64,000 nucleotides of DNA from Bacillus paralicheniformis (GTDB lineage: Bacteria; Bacillota; Bacilli; Bacillales; Bacillaceae), in assembly GCF_001042485.2 (NCBI RefSeq), contig NZ_LBMN02000036.1, forward strand, positions 460,547 to 524,546. Reading direction: 5' to 3'. Within the stretch, counting starts at the first letter, position 1. Every line of letters starts with the position of its first letter. The notes under the pieces were generated by a model. That model saw only the letters and a program-made list of their open reading frames with translations. It was not told the origin of the DNA and did not search any database. Below, piece by piece: positions 17,794-27,149 of this stretch. The position numbers and the translations under genes were made by a program.

Positions 17794-18711
17794 TTATTTA
17801 TCAGTTTGCTTTCCATTCGCATCGCGCTTGACTTCCATGTCTGTTACTGGAATGTAGCCCTGCTCCGTCACGATGGATTTTTGAATGTCATCGTTCATCA
17901 AATAGTCGAGGAATTCTTTCGCCAAGCCTTCAGGCTCGCCTTTCGTATAAGAATGCTGGTATGCCCAGATCGGGAATTTGCCTTTTTGTACATTTTCGGC
18001 TGTCGGCTTAACGCCGTCGATTGAAAGCGGAGTGACAGTGTCATCCTTGATATAAGAAAACGCAAGATATCCGATTGCTCCAGGCGTTTCAGCGATTAAC
18101 TTTTTCACTGTGTTTGAAGAATCTTCCGTGATTCCTTCAGCCGGAGTTTCTCCGTCAAGTGCATATTTAACAAAAGTCGCGCGGGTTCCTGAAGAATCAG
18201 GACGGTTGACAAGCGTAATCTTTTGATCTTTCCCGCCTAGTTCCTTCCAGTTCTTGATTTTACCTGTGAATACCTTTTTGAGATCCTCTAACGAAATGTC
18301 ATCGATGCCTACTTCAGGATTGACCGCAGCTGCCATTCCGACAACCGCAACTTGATGATCGGTAAGTTCTTTGGCAGGAATGCCTTCTTTTTCTTCGGCA
18401 AAGACATCGGAGTTGCCGATTTGGACTGTGCCTTCAGCCACCTGGGAAAGACCTGTGCCAGAACCTCCAGCCTGAACTTGAATATCGGCATCAGGATTTT
18501 CATCCATGAATTTTTCAGCCGCTGCTAAAACAAGAGGCTGCATCGCCGAAGAACCCGAAATCGTCAAAGAACCTGAAGCCTTATTCTCTGCTTTATCGCT
18601 TTGTTTGCCTTCGTCTGCATTGTTGTTTGTACTGCTGCTTCCGCAAGCTGCTGCGAAGACAACTAAAACGGACATGATGAACATCAGTGTGATTTTTTTA
18701 AATGGTTTCAC
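17794..18711 (-). CDS. pstS: Phosphate-binding lipoprotein PstS
   Basis: 305 aa. Lipobox AAAC gives a lipidated Cys at about residue 23, then a Ser/Asn linker. Phosphate-site motifs are ISGSSAMQPLV, GGSGTGLSQ and RPDSSGTRATF. It captures phosphate outside the membrane and hands it to PstC/PstA. First gene of the operon; PhoP boxes lie directly upstream, so expression should rise strongly on phosphate starvation. Confidence 0.96.
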   Translation of the reverse strand: MKPFKKITLMFIMSVLVVFAAACGSSSTNNNADEGKQSDKAENKASGSLTISGSSAMQPLVLAAAEKFMDENPDADIQVQAGGSGTGLSQVAEGTVQIGNSDVFAEEKEGIPAKELTDHQVAVVGMAAAVNPEVGIDDISLEDLKKVFTGKIKNWKELGGKDQKITLVNRPDSSGTRATFVKYALDGETPAEGITEDSSNTVKKLIAETPGAIGYLAFSYIKDDTVTPLSIDGVKPTAENVQKGKFPIWAYQHSYTKGEPEGLAKEFLDYLMNDDIQKSIVTEQGYIPVTDMEVKRDANGKQTDK

Positions 18712-18750
18712 TTCTTAATCCTCCCGCGTAAATGTGTAATTTGTCCTACG

Positions 18751-18820
18751 GGTATAGCGTAACTTTTCAGTGTTAATCTTGTTTAAATGAATTATTAAGG
18801 TTTTGTAAAATAAGCTTGAA
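18751..18820 (-). promoter_or_regulatory. PhoP-box array and pstS promoter
   Basis: Read on the minus strand, five hexamers occur with exact 11-bp periodicity: TTCAAG (18820), TTTACA (18809), TTAATA (18798), TTTAAA (18787) and TTAACA (18776). This is the TT(A/T/C)ACA direct-repeat arrangement bound by phosphorylated PhoP dimers. A -10-like TACGCT or TATACC follows at 18751-18761, so PhoP would occupy the -35 position. Confidence 0.9.
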
Positions 18821-18859
18821 CTTTGTATAGAATGCGGGTGAAAGGAACGGGCGCACAAA

Positions 18860-18893
18860 AAAACACCTGCATGGTTCAATGCAGGTGTTTTAA
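18860..18893 (-). terminator. Terminator of pbpA
   Basis: AACACCTGCAT / ATGCAGGTGTT stem followed by a T-run on the minus strand just beyond the pbpA stop. Confidence 0.9.
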
Positions 18894-18903
18894 TGAAAAA
18901 GTC

Positions 18904-21024
18904 CTATTCTGTAGCTTCTTTTTCGATTTTGTCTTTATTTTTTTCGGCGGTATTTTCTTTCGATTGTTTTGATTTCAGTTCAAAATACTTATCAAGCACT
19001 TTCCGGCCGAGTTCGTTTGTAATTGAATATCTTTGGCCATAGTCATTATAAACCCAAGGAACGACGACGGAAATTGCGACTTCAGGATTATCGTAAGGAG
19101 CGTAGGCAACAAGCGTTGTATTGTATGTCGGTGTTCCCGTTTTCGATTTGTCCGGTCCGTCATAGAAAGACTGGGCCGTTCCTGTTTTTCCTGCTGGTTT
19201 ATATGAAGCAGAAGCAAACTGACCCGCTGCCGTACCTTTTGTCATTACGCGCCTGAATCCGTTTTGGACTTCTTTAATATATTGATCGCTCATGTCTAAT
19301 TTGTTCAATACTTCAGGCTGCACGGACTGTGTAACGGCCCCGATTCCTTTTTTCGAATCAGGCTCCCTGATCTCTTTCACGAGCTGCGGCTTCATGCGGT
19401 ACCCGCCATTGGCAATCGTTGATACATACTGAGCCAGCTGCAGCGGTGTGTATGTGTCATACTGTCCGATGGAATAGTCAAGCAAGAAACCAGGCAGTCT
19501 TTGAGATCCTTTGTAGCCTGTTGCTTCATTTGGCAGATCGATTCCGGTTTTGACGCCGAGGCCGAACTGGCTGAAATAATACCTGAATGTATCAAATGCT
19601 TTTGTTTGAAGATCGAGAGGCTGGTGCGCCTTATATTGACCTTTACCAAGGGCGATCGCTGTTTTAAACATGAACACGTTTGAAGATTGTTCAAGCGCTC
19701 CCTGGATACCCAGTGTTCCCAAGCCCACTCTCCATGACTTTTTCGGATTCGGCGAGTCACCGATCCAAAGCGGTTCATCAAGAAAAGTCGTATTTAAATT
19801 AATGGCTCCCGTCTGCAAACCTGTTAAAACAGTGGCCCCTTTGACAGCCGAGCCCATCGCGTAAGAAGACGTCATCGCGCCGAGGGCATAGTCGTCAACC
19901 TTTAATTTGCCGCTTTCGTTTTTAAGCTGCTTGCCGGCAATCGATAACACTTCCCCGTTTCGCGGGTCCATCATGACGACGAATGCGCGGTCGAGAAGCG
20001 GAGCGCTATGCTGGGCTTTGGCGGACTTCAGTTCATCCTCGATAATTTTTTCAATCTCTTTTTGCATATCAACATCGATCGTCAAGACTAAATCTTTTCC
20101 GCTTTTCCCCTCTGAAATGACTTCCGTATCGACGATATCCCCTGATTTGTCGGTAATATTTTTCACTTTCTCTTTCTGTCCCTGAAGCACATTTTCATAT
20201 TCGGCTTCAAGGTAGCTTTTTCCAACCCGGTCATTCCGGTTGTAGCCGAGCGACAAATAATGATCAAGCAGACTTTTCGGAAGCCCTTCATTTGAATCAG
20301 ATATGCTGCCGATCATCGTTCTGAGCAGACCGTTATAAGGATAATCCCGCTTCCAATCTGACGTCACATCGACTCCAGGGAGCTCGTCCAGGTGTTCGCT
20401 GACAACCGCCATTTCTTTTGCGGTTACGTCCTTGTTTTTAATATACTGCGGAGTCAACGCGTATCCAGAATCCATCTGACGCTTGATTGCCAAGACTTTC
20501 AAATCTTGATCTGTCAGTTCTTTCAGTTTATCTTCCGTGATCCTGTCAAGCTGCAGCTGGTATAAATCGTCTTCTTTCAGCTTGCCGTCCTTAACTTTTT
20601 TCCGATCCTGATCGGTGATGAGCTTCTCGGCTTTTTTCGGCCTCGTTAAAATCCAGTAGTCCTTTTTATCGCGCTCCGTTATTTTATCTGTATCGATTTT
20701 GATCATTTCTGCAAGTTTTTTTGCTATTTTAAGCCTGTCCTTTTGAGAGGTCGATGATGTCCTTGTGTATGTAATGGCATTCATCGGTTTATTTTTCACG
20801 ATCGTGTTTAAGTTCCGATCATATATTTTCCCCCGCGGAACGCTTGTCGAGACATCGACTTCTTCCTGCTTCTGCACTTCGTTCGTATAGTCTTCGCCAA
20901 AGACGATCTGCACCATGCCGAGGCGCACGACGACGATGGTGAAAATAATAAAAGCGAGCAGGAACAATATGTTCAATCTAATGGGGAGCGATTTGCGTTT
21001 TTCAGTTTTCATTTTTTTGTTCAT
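18904..21024 (-). CDS. pbpA: Class B penicillin-binding protein 2A
   Basis: 706 aa. Short basic cytosolic N-end, one membrane anchor (LNILFLLAFIIFTIVVVRL), a dimerisation domain (to about 320) and a transpeptidase domain with SxxK (SAVKG, active Ser), SxN (SSNVF) and KTGT (KPAGKTGTAQSF). A D,D-transpeptidase acting in lateral wall synthesis and spore outgrowth in B. subtilis, partly redundant with PbpH. Acidic/Lys-rich C-terminal tail. Start 21024 has AGGTGAT at 7 nt and is preferred over 21027 and 21078. Confidence 0.94.
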   Translation of the reverse strand: MNKKMKTEKRKSLPIRLNILFLLAFIIFTIVVVRLGMVQIVFGEDYTNEVQKQEEVDVSTSVPRGKIYDRNLNTIVKNKPMNAITYTRTSSTSQKDRLKIAKKLAEMIKIDTDKITERDKKDYWILTRPKKAEKLITDQDRKKVKDGKLKEDDLYQLQLDRITEDKLKELTDQDLKVLAIKRQMDSGYALTPQYIKNKDVTAKEMAVVSEHLDELPGVDVTSDWKRDYPYNGLLRTMIGSISDSNEGLPKSLLDHYLSLGYNRNDRVGKSYLEAEYENVLQGQKEKVKNITDKSGDIVDTEVISEGKSGKDLVLTIDVDMQKEIEKIIEDELKSAKAQHSAPLLDRAFVVMMDPRNGEVLSIAGKQLKNESGKLKVDDYALGAMTSSYAMGSAVKGATVLTGLQTGAINLNTTFLDEPLWIGDSPNPKKSWRVGLGTLGIQGALEQSSNVFMFKTAIALGKGQYKAHQPLDLQTKAFDTFRYYFSQFGLGVKTGIDLPNEATGYKGSQRLPGFLLDYSIGQYDTYTPLQLAQYVSTIANGGYRMKPQLVKEIREPDSKKGIGAVTQSVQPEVLNKLDMSDQYIKEVQNGFRRVMTKGTAAGQFASASYKPAGKTGTAQSFYDGPDKSKTGTPTYNTTLVAYAPYDNPEVAISVVVPWVYNDYGQRYSITNELGRKVLDKYFELKSKQSKENTAEKNKDKIEKEATE

Positions 21025-21044
21025 CATTAGCATCACCTTTTTGA

Positions 21045-21073
21045 AATAAAGAAAAGACACCTTATGAAAAGGT
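21045..21073 (-). terminator. Terminator of yqgE
   Basis: GGCACCTTTTCATAAGGTGT hairpin on the minus strand followed by CTTTTCTTT. It lies upstream of the pbpA ribosome site, separating yqgE from pbpA. Confidence 0.75.
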
Positions 21074-21128
21074 GCCAAATCTATTGTAAAGTTTTTTTCG
21101 GCATTTTTCTACTATTTTCCCTTGCGGC

Positions 21129-22415
21129 TTACCTTTTTCCTTCTAAATAATTGGGTTCAGCTGTTTGTTTATGCGCATCTTTTCCGACCGTTTCGCGGGC
21201 GGGCTCTGTCAGACGGATATCTTTGACGAAATAGTAGATCAGCGTGTGGCCTGCCCCCAGCAAAACGAGGGAAACCGGAATGCCCAGGTCTTCTTTCAGC
21301 AGCGACACGAGCAGCAAAAAGACCAAGATCGAGACAATCCGTCCGATGTTTAAAAAAACCTCTCTGACGACAATATATTCGATCCGCGCTTTCCGGGCAT
21401 ACCTTGCTTTACCGATCACATCATATGTGAGCGATGAATACGGTACGAGCAAAATCGGATAGCCGATCGCAATCGCTACAGCATACAGCAGCAGCGTCAC
21501 ATACGTCATATGAAACAAAATCAGAAATAGAGCGCCGAACAGGATGAGACCGCCCATTAAAATCGCCTTTTTGCGCGCTCCTTTTTTAATAAGCCGCGTT
21601 GCGAAATAGTATGCAAAAAAAGAAACAGCTGAATTAATCAAGCCGAACTTCCCCAATGCCAACTCGCTCTTTGTCGTAATAAAGACAAAGACATTGATTA
21701 AAAAAACGAAAATCCCTTCTCTCAGCCCCTGAAAAAAATGAGCATTTGTAATGCTGCGCCAATTCGGGTCTGAATTTCGTTCCGCCCAGATTTTCTTCAA
21801 AATGTAGCGGCCGCGCGATTCACGCCTCTTTAAAAAAAAGCTCGTGATGACAGCCACTGAAAATAAAGCCAAAGACAGGCTGAAAATCACCGTGTACCCC
21901 GTGTTGTCAGCAAGCCGTGAAATAACATAGCCGGCGACAATCGGACCGATCATTCCCGCGCCGGAATTTAAAATGCCGAGAAACCCGTTAAAAAAATCTC
22001 TCGTGTCTGGCTCAGTGATTTCAAATGTCAGGACATTAAACGCAAGCCAATAAAATCCGTAGCCAATTCCGAGCACACTGCCGAGCAGCACAAGCCGTGA
22101 TCCCGCATTCTCCCCCGCCAACAGCACAGTTAAATAAAATACAGCCAAAAACGAAACGCCAAACCTGAGTATAAACACCCTGTCGATTTTTTTAGCAAGG
22201 CGGCCTGCAAACATAAAGATGATAGGCTGCATCACGACGATCGACAAATTGTAAATGGCCAAATCGACAAACTGTCCGGACTGCTTCCACAGATATACAT
22301 TCACAAACGTATTGGAAAGGGCAATGCTAAGAGAATAAAGGCCGCCGACTGCAAGCAGCAGCAGGAGGTCCCTGTTTACTTCAACATCGCCTATTATGTT
22401 TTTGATTCTGCTCAT
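21129..22415 (-). CDS. yqgE: YqgE, major facilitator superfamily transporter
   Basis: 428 aa with twelve predicted membrane helices. The cytosolic loop between helices 2 and 3 has FAGRLAKKIDRVFILRFG, the MFS A-like motif; a basic loop KRRESRGRYILKKIWAERN sits mid-protein. The substrate cannot be told from the sequence. Start 22415 was set by AAAGGGGAG at 6 nt. Same place as in B. subtilis, between pbpA and sodA. Confidence 0.82.
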   Translation of the reverse strand: MSRIKNIIGDVEVNRDLLLLLAVGGLYSLSIALSNTFVNVYLWKQSGQFVDLAIYNLSIVVMQPIIFMFAGRLAKKIDRVFILRFGVSFLAVFYLTVLLAGENAGSRLVLLGSVLGIGYGFYWLAFNVLTFEITEPDTRDFFNGFLGILNSGAGMIGPIVAGYVISRLADNTGYTVIFSLSLALFSVAVITSFFLKRRESRGRYILKKIWAERNSDPNWRSITNAHFFQGLREGIFVFLINVFVFITTKSELALGKFGLINSAVSFFAYYFATRLIKKGARKKAILMGGLILFGALFLILFHMTYVTLLLYAVAIAIGYPILLVPYSSLTYDVIGKARYARKARIEYIVVREVFLNIGRIVSILVFLLLVSLLKEDLGIPVSLVLLGAGHTLIYYFVKDIRLTEPARETVGKDAHKQTAEPNYLEGKR

Positions 22416-22556
22416 AACTGACTCCCCTTTACTGATCATCATTAGTCTGTCTCATCAAAAGTCAGTTATGTACTTCAGAGCAAAAGAAACGAAAAACAAA
22501 CAGACCGGCTTTTTGCCGGTCCTTCAACAGCCGCTCCGCTTCGCGAACAACATAAA

Positions 22557-22579
22557 AAGGCCCGCTTTCCGCGGGCCTC
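22557..22579 (-). terminator. Distal copy of sodA terminator hairpin
   Basis: AGGCCCGC (22558-22565), loop tttcc, GCGGGCCT (22571-22578). On the minus strand it is followed by TTTTTATG, a proper T-tract. It duplicates the hairpin at 22761-22781. Confidence 0.85.
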
Positions 22580-22757
22580 TCAGCGTGTCGACAAACCCTC
22601 GCATTCGTTGTCAGGCCTGCGCGTCGGTACTCACGAATCCAACATTCGCTCCGCTCCGATGCTCGGCCTTCCTAGACTGCAAGGGTTTTCAATCACGCTG
22701 AAAAGGGATGATAAAATCCCAAAACAAAAAGTCGTTCTGGGATTTTATCAACAATCT
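22580..22757. repeat. MITE-like palindromic element between duplicated terminator hairpins
   Basis: About 178 bp. The ends are imperfect inverted repeats: left TCAGCGTGTCGACAAA, right (reverse complement) TCAGATTGTTGATAAA, 12 of 16 matching. Inside are two foldback units. Unit 1 (22580-22701) pairs TCAGCGTG...AAACCCT with its partner and AGGCCTGCGCGTCGG (22613-22627) with CCGATGCTCGGCCT (22656-22669). Unit 2 is a perfect 12-bp stem, GATAAAATCCCA (22710-22721) with 22738-22749. No coding capacity. Both flanks carry the same terminator hairpin, as if a target had been duplicated. A second start of such an element is at 63982. Confidence 0.75.
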
Positions 22758-22759
22758 GA

Positions 22760-22788
22760 AAGGCCCGCTTTTCGCGGGCCTCTTTTCT
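22760..22788. terminator. Proximal sodA terminator hairpin
   Basis: AGGCCCGC (22761-22768), loop ttttc, GCGGGCCT (22774-22781), 10 nt past the sodA stop. On the minus strand only TTTCAG follows, so its T-tract is short; on the plus strand TCTTTTCTC follows. Confidence 0.75.
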
Positions 22789-22797
22789 CAAACTGGA

Positions 22798-23406
22798 TTA
22801 TTTTGCTTCGCTATAAAGGCGGGCAACTTCATCCCAGTTCACGACGTTCCAGAATGCTTTAATGTAATCTGGACGGCGGTTTTGGTAATTCAGGTAGTAT
22901 GCGTGCTCCCATACGTCAAGACCTAAGACAGGGGTCTTGCCTTCTGAAAGAGGAGAATCTTGGTTTGGCGTGCTTGTGATTTCAAGCTCTCCGTTATTGA
23001 CAACAAGCCATGCCCAGCCGGAGCCGAAACGGCCAGCTGCTGCAGCGGCAAAGTCTTCTTTGAATTGATCGAAGCTGCCGAATTTGCTGTTGATCGCTTC
23101 TGCCAATTCACCAGTCGGAGCGCCTCCTCCGTTTGGAGAAAGAAGTTTCCAGAACAATGAGTGGTTGGCATGTCCACCGCCATTGTTGCGGACAGCTGTG
23201 CGGATGTTTTCCGGTACAGCATCAAGGTTTGCAACAAGCTCTTCAACAGATTTGCTTTCAAGATCCTGTTTGCCTGCCACCGCTTCGTTCAATTTTGTAA
23301 CATATGTGTTATGGTGCTTCGTATGGTGAATATTCATCGTCTCTTTGTCGATGTGAGGTTCTAACGCATCGTAAGCATAAGGTAATTCTGGAAGTTTGTA
23401 AGCCAT
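22798..23406 (-). CDS. sodA: Manganese superoxide dismutase
   Basis: 202 aa. Cytosolic superoxide-to-peroxide dismutation. Metal ligands are seen in the N-terminal MNIHHTKHH segment (His), in [11 protein letters not shown] (His), and in the C-terminal DVWEHAYYL (Asp and His). [12 protein letters not shown] and [19 protein letters not shown] are typical of Mn-type enzymes. AAGGAGG lies 7 nt before the ATG. Confidence 0.97.
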   Translation of the reverse strand: MAYKLPELPYAYDALEPHIDKETMNIHHTKHHNTYVTKLNEAVAGKQDLESKSVEELVANLDAVPENIRTAVRNNGGGHANHSLFWKLLSPNGGGAPTGELAEAINSKFGSFDQFKEDFAAAAAGRFGSGWAWLVVNNGELEITSTPNQDSPLSEGKTPVLGLDVWEHAYYLNYQNRRPDYIKAFWNVVNWDEVARLYSEAK

Positions 23407-23467
23407 ATCAATTCCTCCTTAATTTGTATGTATTGAAATGCCGCCTTTAGCAAGCCTTTCCTCTTTC

Positions 23468-23496
23468 AATGTATCAAAAGAAAAGGCTTGTTTCAA
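23468..23496 (-). promoter_or_regulatory. Sigma-A-type promoter of sodA
   Basis: Minus strand TTGAAA (23491-23496), 17-nt spacer, TACATT (23468-23473), about 60 nt upstream of the sodA start. Confidence 0.7.
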
Positions 23497-23588
23497 TGGA
23501 AATGCTCACAAAATGATCACAGTTGCATTTCAAGCGCTCACTAAACTTTTTCCTTTTCCCCTTCTTTTTAAACATGGACGGGAAAATT

Positions 23589-24071
23589 TTAGAGCACAGT
23601 ATATAAAAAGTAGCCGATCATTATCAGCTGAATCACACTTTTCGCAAAAACGCCTGAAATAAATCCGATCAATGAACCGATCCCGATTCTGGCCGCTGTT
23701 TTCAAATCCTTCTGATGGACAATCATCTCACCCGCCAAGGCCCCGACAAACGGCCCCAAAATAATGCCCGCCACAGGTATCACAAAAGGTCCGATCAAAA
23801 GGCCGATTGTGCTGCCCCATATCGCCGCCCTGCTGCCGCCGAAGCGCTTAATACCGAGGAGATTTGCAATATAGTCAGCAGCAAACAATACGGCTGTAAA
23901 AATGCCTTCAATGATCCAAAACAGGTAGGAGTAATGCCCGAATGTAAATAAAAAACCGTATAGCACAAAGCCGGCTACGATGAAAACGACGCTCGGAATG
24001 ATGGGATAAACAAGGCCGATGAACGCAATGACGAACATCGCCGCAATGATGATCCAATATAAAACATCCAT
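23589..24071 (-). CDS. yqgC: YqgC, DUF456 membrane protein
   Basis: 160 aa with four to five membrane helices. Glycine-rich [22 protein letters not shown] and [14 protein letters not shown] are the DUF456 signature. Function unknown. Start 24071 is set by GGAGGAGAT about 4 nt upstream and gives the correct first helix ([20 protein letters not shown]). Confidence 0.82.
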   Translation of the reverse strand: MDVLYWIIIAAMFVIAFIGLVYPIIPSVVFIVAGFVLYGFLFTFGHYSYLFWIIEGIFTAVLFAADYIANLLGIKRFGGSRAAIWGSTIGLLIGPFVIPVAGIILGPFVGALAGEMIVHQKDLKTAARIGIGSLIGFISGVFAKSVIQLIMIGYFLYTVL

Positions 24072-24229
24072 CCGAATCTCCTCCAATCGATTGTGATGCT
24101 TCATATTATACCCATTTTTCCAAAAGGAAACTTCCAGAGTCCCTGTTGATCGATAAGTTTTCTTGTATTCGTCCTTTTGTGACGATACAATAATGCAGAT
24201 ACATTATAGAAATAGGAAGTGAAAAACGA

Positions 24230-24988
24230 ATGAATTTATTTCAGCGATTTTTTAAAAGTACATATTCCCCTCACGCGATTGGCAAAATGCGTTTCCAAGG
24301 CATAGGGAAAACGATTTTATACGTATTTTTGCTCAGCATCATTGCCGCTCTCCCGAACCTTTACCATATCAGCAGCGGAGTGGTGAATACAATGAACAGC
24401 TTTCAGTCAGCTGTAAAAGAATTCCCCGCTTTCTCCATAAAAGACGGCTCACTGCAAACAGATGCAAAGAAAGCGATTGAATCACAGTCATTCGGATTTG
24501 TCATCGTTTTTGATCCGAGCGGCTCTTATAAAACAAAACAGATCGAAGACAAACGGAATTCCGTCGGCATTCTGAAAGATAAGTTCGTCATCGCCATTGA
24601 CGGCCAAGTTCAGGAAATGCCGTACACCATGCTTCCCGAAGACATGTCCAAGGACGATATCCTTTCTTTAGTTGATCAAAATAAATCGGTGATTGTTCCC
24701 GTCTTATGCGTTCTGCTGTTTTTGGCGACGGCAGCCGGAAAATTCATTGATGTCTCGGTTCTTGCCGTCATCGGGCTGGTCATTCGCAATGGACAGAAGA
24801 AAATGCTCTCCTATAAGCACCTTTGGGTGATGTCTGCTTATTCGATCACGCTCGCGACCGTGTTTTTTGCAATTATGGACGCGCTGGAGGCGGTGGTTCC
24901 AAGTCAGTTCCTCCTGAACTGGTTTGTGAACTTTATCATCCTGTTTCTCGCCATTAAAGAGACGCCGTCTTCTAAAGCAGCAAGGTAA
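24230..24988 (+). CDS. yqgB: YqgB, DUF1189 membrane protein
   Basis: 252 aa. N-terminal cytosolic [29 protein letters not shown], a long extracytoplasmic loop (about 50-160; [20 protein letters not shown]) and three or four further helices. The layout is that of DUF1189, a family seen with maltodextrin or unknown systems; no function assigned. First gene of a plus-strand group with yqfZ and ispG. Confidence 0.8.
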   Translation: MNLFQRFFKSTYSPHAIGKMRFQGIGKTILYVFLLSIIAALPNLYHISSGVVNTMNSFQSAVKEFPAFSIKDGSLQTDAKKAIESQSFGFVIVFDPSGSYKTKQIEDKRNSVGILKDKFVIAIDGQVQEMPYTMLPEDMSKDDILSLVDQNKSVIVPVLCVLLFLATAAGKFIDVSVLAVIGLVIRNGQKKMLSYKHLWVMSAYSITLATVFFAIMDALEAVVPSQFLLNWFVNFIILFLAIKETPSSKAAR

Positions 24989-25072
24989 AACGGGCAGGAG
25001 CAAATTTATTGTCATGTTGAAAGAGGGACAAGCGTAACATAATAAAAAATGCACGAAATGGGGACAAATCAG

Positions 25073-25378
25073 ATGAAACGTGTGATTGTGCTGTTTTCGA
25101 TTTTGCTCGCCCTGTTCATTGTTTATTATGACTTGAAATCAGGCACCATCCCTCAAAACGCCTTGCCGGCTTCAACCATGGCAGCAGAAGCTCCGGCTGC
25201 AAGCCTGCAATATAAGACCGTTACCGTCAAACCCGGACAGACCGTATTTTCAATTATCGGGAACAGCGCCGTTCCGGCCGACAAAATAGCCGAAGATTTT
25301 GAAGCGCTGAATCCGAATGTGAAGGCGAGCCGCATTCAAGCAGGCATCACCTACAAGTTTCCCGTTTATCCTGAATAA
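25073..25378 (+). CDS. yqfZ: YqfZ, secreted or anchored LysM-like protein
   Basis: 101 aa. A signal-anchor (MKRVIVLFSILLALFIVYY) then a LysM-type module: TVTVKPGQTVFSIIGN, DFEALNPNV, IQAGITYKFPVY. LysM binds peptidoglycan GlcNAc. B. subtilis encodes yqgA between yqgB and yqfZ; here that gene is missing, leaving an 84-nt gap. Start 25073 matches the B. subtilis length better than 25049. Confidence 0.75.
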   Translation: MKRVIVLFSILLALFIVYYDLKSGTIPQNALPASTMAAEAPAASLQYKTVTVKPGQTVFSIIGNSAVPADKIAEDFEALNPNVKASRIQAGITYKFPVYPE

Positions 25379-25490
25379 GCGTTAATTTCTTGTCAGTTTC
25401 ATGAACGGGCTGTTACAATAATACTTGTAAACGATTTGGTATAAGAAAAGGAGCAACCGCCTCCGAATTATACTTAAGGAGCGAATTCAA

Positions 25491-26606
25491 GTGAGTGAAA
25501 TCACACATCGTACAAAAACGCGTCCCGTTAAAGTGGGACCTTTAACAATAGGCGGCAATAACGAAGTCGTCATTCAAAGCATGACAACAACGAAAACACA
25601 TGACGTTGAAGCAACCGTCGCCGAAATCAACAGACTCGCGGAAGCGGGATGTCAAATCGTCCGCGTCGCCTGTCCTGATGAACGGGCTGCAGACGCGATT
25701 CCTGAGATCAAAAAGCGGATATCCATTCCTCTTGTCGTGGATATTCATTTCAACTATAAATTGGCTTTAAAAGCGATCGAAGGCGGAGCCGATAAAATCC
25801 GCATCAATCCGGGAAACATCGGCCGCCGCGAAAAGGTTGAAGCGGTTGTCAATGCAGCGAAGGAAAAGGGCATTCCGATCCGGATCGGCGTCAATGCAGG
25901 CTCTCTGGAAAAACGAATCCTTGAGAAATACGGCTATCCGACAGCAGACGGCATGGTCGAAAGTGCACTGCACCACATTAAAATTCTTGAAGATCTCGAT
26001 TTCCACGATATCATCGTCAGCATGAAGGCGTCTGATGTCAATCTGGCGATTGAAGCGTACGAAAAAGCGGCAAAAGCATTCGATTATCCGCTTCATTTAG
26101 GCATCACCGAATCGGGTACGCTGTTTGCCGGTACGGTGAAAAGCGCCGCCGGTCTCGGCGCGATCCTTTCAAAAGGAATCGGCAATACATTGCGGATTTC
26201 TTTAAGCGCGGACCCGGTCGAAGAAGTAAAAGTCGCCAGGGAGCTCCTGAAATCTTTCGGGCTCGCTTCCAATGCAGCGACATTGATTTCCTGTCCGACT
26301 TGCGGCCGGATCGAAATCGATTTGATCAGCATCGCCAATGAAGTCGAAGATTACATCGCTAAAATCAAGGCGCCGATTAAAGTTGCCGTTCTCGGCTGTG
26401 CCGTCAACGGTCCCGGAGAAGCGCGTGAAGCCGATATCGGGATTGCCGGCGCACGCGGCGAAGGCCTCCTGTTCCGCAAAGGCGAAATCGTCCGGAAAGT
26501 GCCTGAGGAAACGATGGTCGAGGAATTGAAAAAAGAAATCGACAAGCTCGCCGAAGAGCATTATGCCAAACAAGCGGCCGAAAAAGAAAAATTAAACACA
26601 AAATAA
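25491..26606 (+). CDS. ispG: 4-hydroxy-3-methylbut-2-enyl diphosphate synthase IspG
   Basis: 371 aa. The penultimate non-mevalonate isoprenoid enzyme, an Fe4S4 protein reducing MEcPP to HMBPP in the cytosol. N-terminal TIM barrel ([47 protein letters not shown]) and the cluster-binding Cys residues in [14 protein letters not shown] and [21 protein letters not shown] start at 25491 has AAGGAGCG upstream. ispH, the next enzyme, lies 8 kb downstream in the same direction. Confidence 0.97.
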   Translation: MSEITHRTKTRPVKVGPLTIGGNNEVVIQSMTTTKTHDVEATVAEINRLAEAGCQIVRVACPDERAADAIPEIKKRISIPLVVDIHFNYKLALKAIEGGADKIRINPGNIGRREKVEAVVNAAKEKGIPIRIGVNAGSLEKRILEKYGYPTADGMVESALHHIKILEDLDFHDIIVSMKASDVNLAIEAYEKAAKAFDYPLHLGITESGTLFAGTVKSAAGLGAILSKGIGNTLRISLSADPVEEVKVARELLKSFGLASNAATLISCPTCGRIEIDLISIANEVEDYIAKIKAPIKVAVLGCAVNGPGEAREADIGIAGARGEGLLFRKGEIVRKVPEETMVEELKKEIDKLAEEHYAKQAAEKEKLNTK

Positions 26607-26640
26607 AAAAGCTTGACGGATATCCGTCAAGCTTTTTCCG
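26604..26640. terminator. Bidirectional terminator between ispG and yqfX
   Basis: AAAAAGCTTGACGGATATCC with its complementary arm to 26636; A- and T-runs on both sides serve both converging genes. Confidence 0.93.
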
Positions 26641-27012
26641 TTAGAAAAACGGGGTGATGAATATGCCAAGCACCAAGGAAACTGCACCGATACCCATTGC
26701 CCATGCTCCTAAGCCAGCTGCTCCTTGTCTTCTGGCTATATAACCGACAATGATCCCTGCAATTCCTAACAGCACTGGAAGCATAAACAAGGAAATAATC
26801 GAAAGCGCAAGCGCGATATACCCGGTTACGCGTCCGCCGGCAGCATCGGCATCGTTACGCGCGTCACCGTTGTCCCTGTTATCCGTACGATAAGTCGGGG
26901 CAACTTCTGCTGCTGTTTCTTCTAAAAAGTCATCATTATCTAAAGTCGCATCGACTAGGTCAGCATCATAACCGGCCCGGTTACGACCGCGAACATTTTG
27001 ATCTCTTTCCAT
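26641..27012 (-). CDS. yqfX: YqfX, DUF4190-like membrane protein
   Basis: 123 aa. An Asp/Arg/Asn-rich soluble N-half (DQNVRGRNRAGYDADLVDATLD) followed by two glycine-rich helices (YIALALSIISLFMLPVLLGIAGIIVGYIARR and GLGAWAMGIGAVSLVLGIFITPFF) as in DUF4190. Unknown function. Start 27012 has GGGGG upstream. Confidence 0.78.
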   Translation of the reverse strand: MERDQNVRGRNRAGYDADLVDATLDNDDFLEETAAEVAPTYRTDNRDNGDARNDADAAGGRVTGYIALALSIISLFMLPVLLGIAGIIVGYIARRQGAAGLGAWAMGIGAVSLVLGIFITPFF

Positions 27013-27149
27013 TCGATATCCCCCCTCTTTAATCCATAAAGGAGCATTTATAGTTTAAGCATTTTAGCCCGATTCATGTTTGCTAAACTTTACTGTAAAT
27101 GTTAAAAGATTATGATACACTGGAGGAATGGATGATAAGGAGTGTGGAC

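Larger units (their letters stand above)
22416..22797. other. Gene-free region with terminators and a palindromic element
   Basis: This 380-nt gap holds no credible gene. It contains a yqgE-upstream leader, a small hairpin GACCGGC/GCCGGTC at about 22503-22521, two near-identical GGCCCGC-type terminator hairpins and between them the inverted-repeat element listed separately. Confidence 0.8.
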
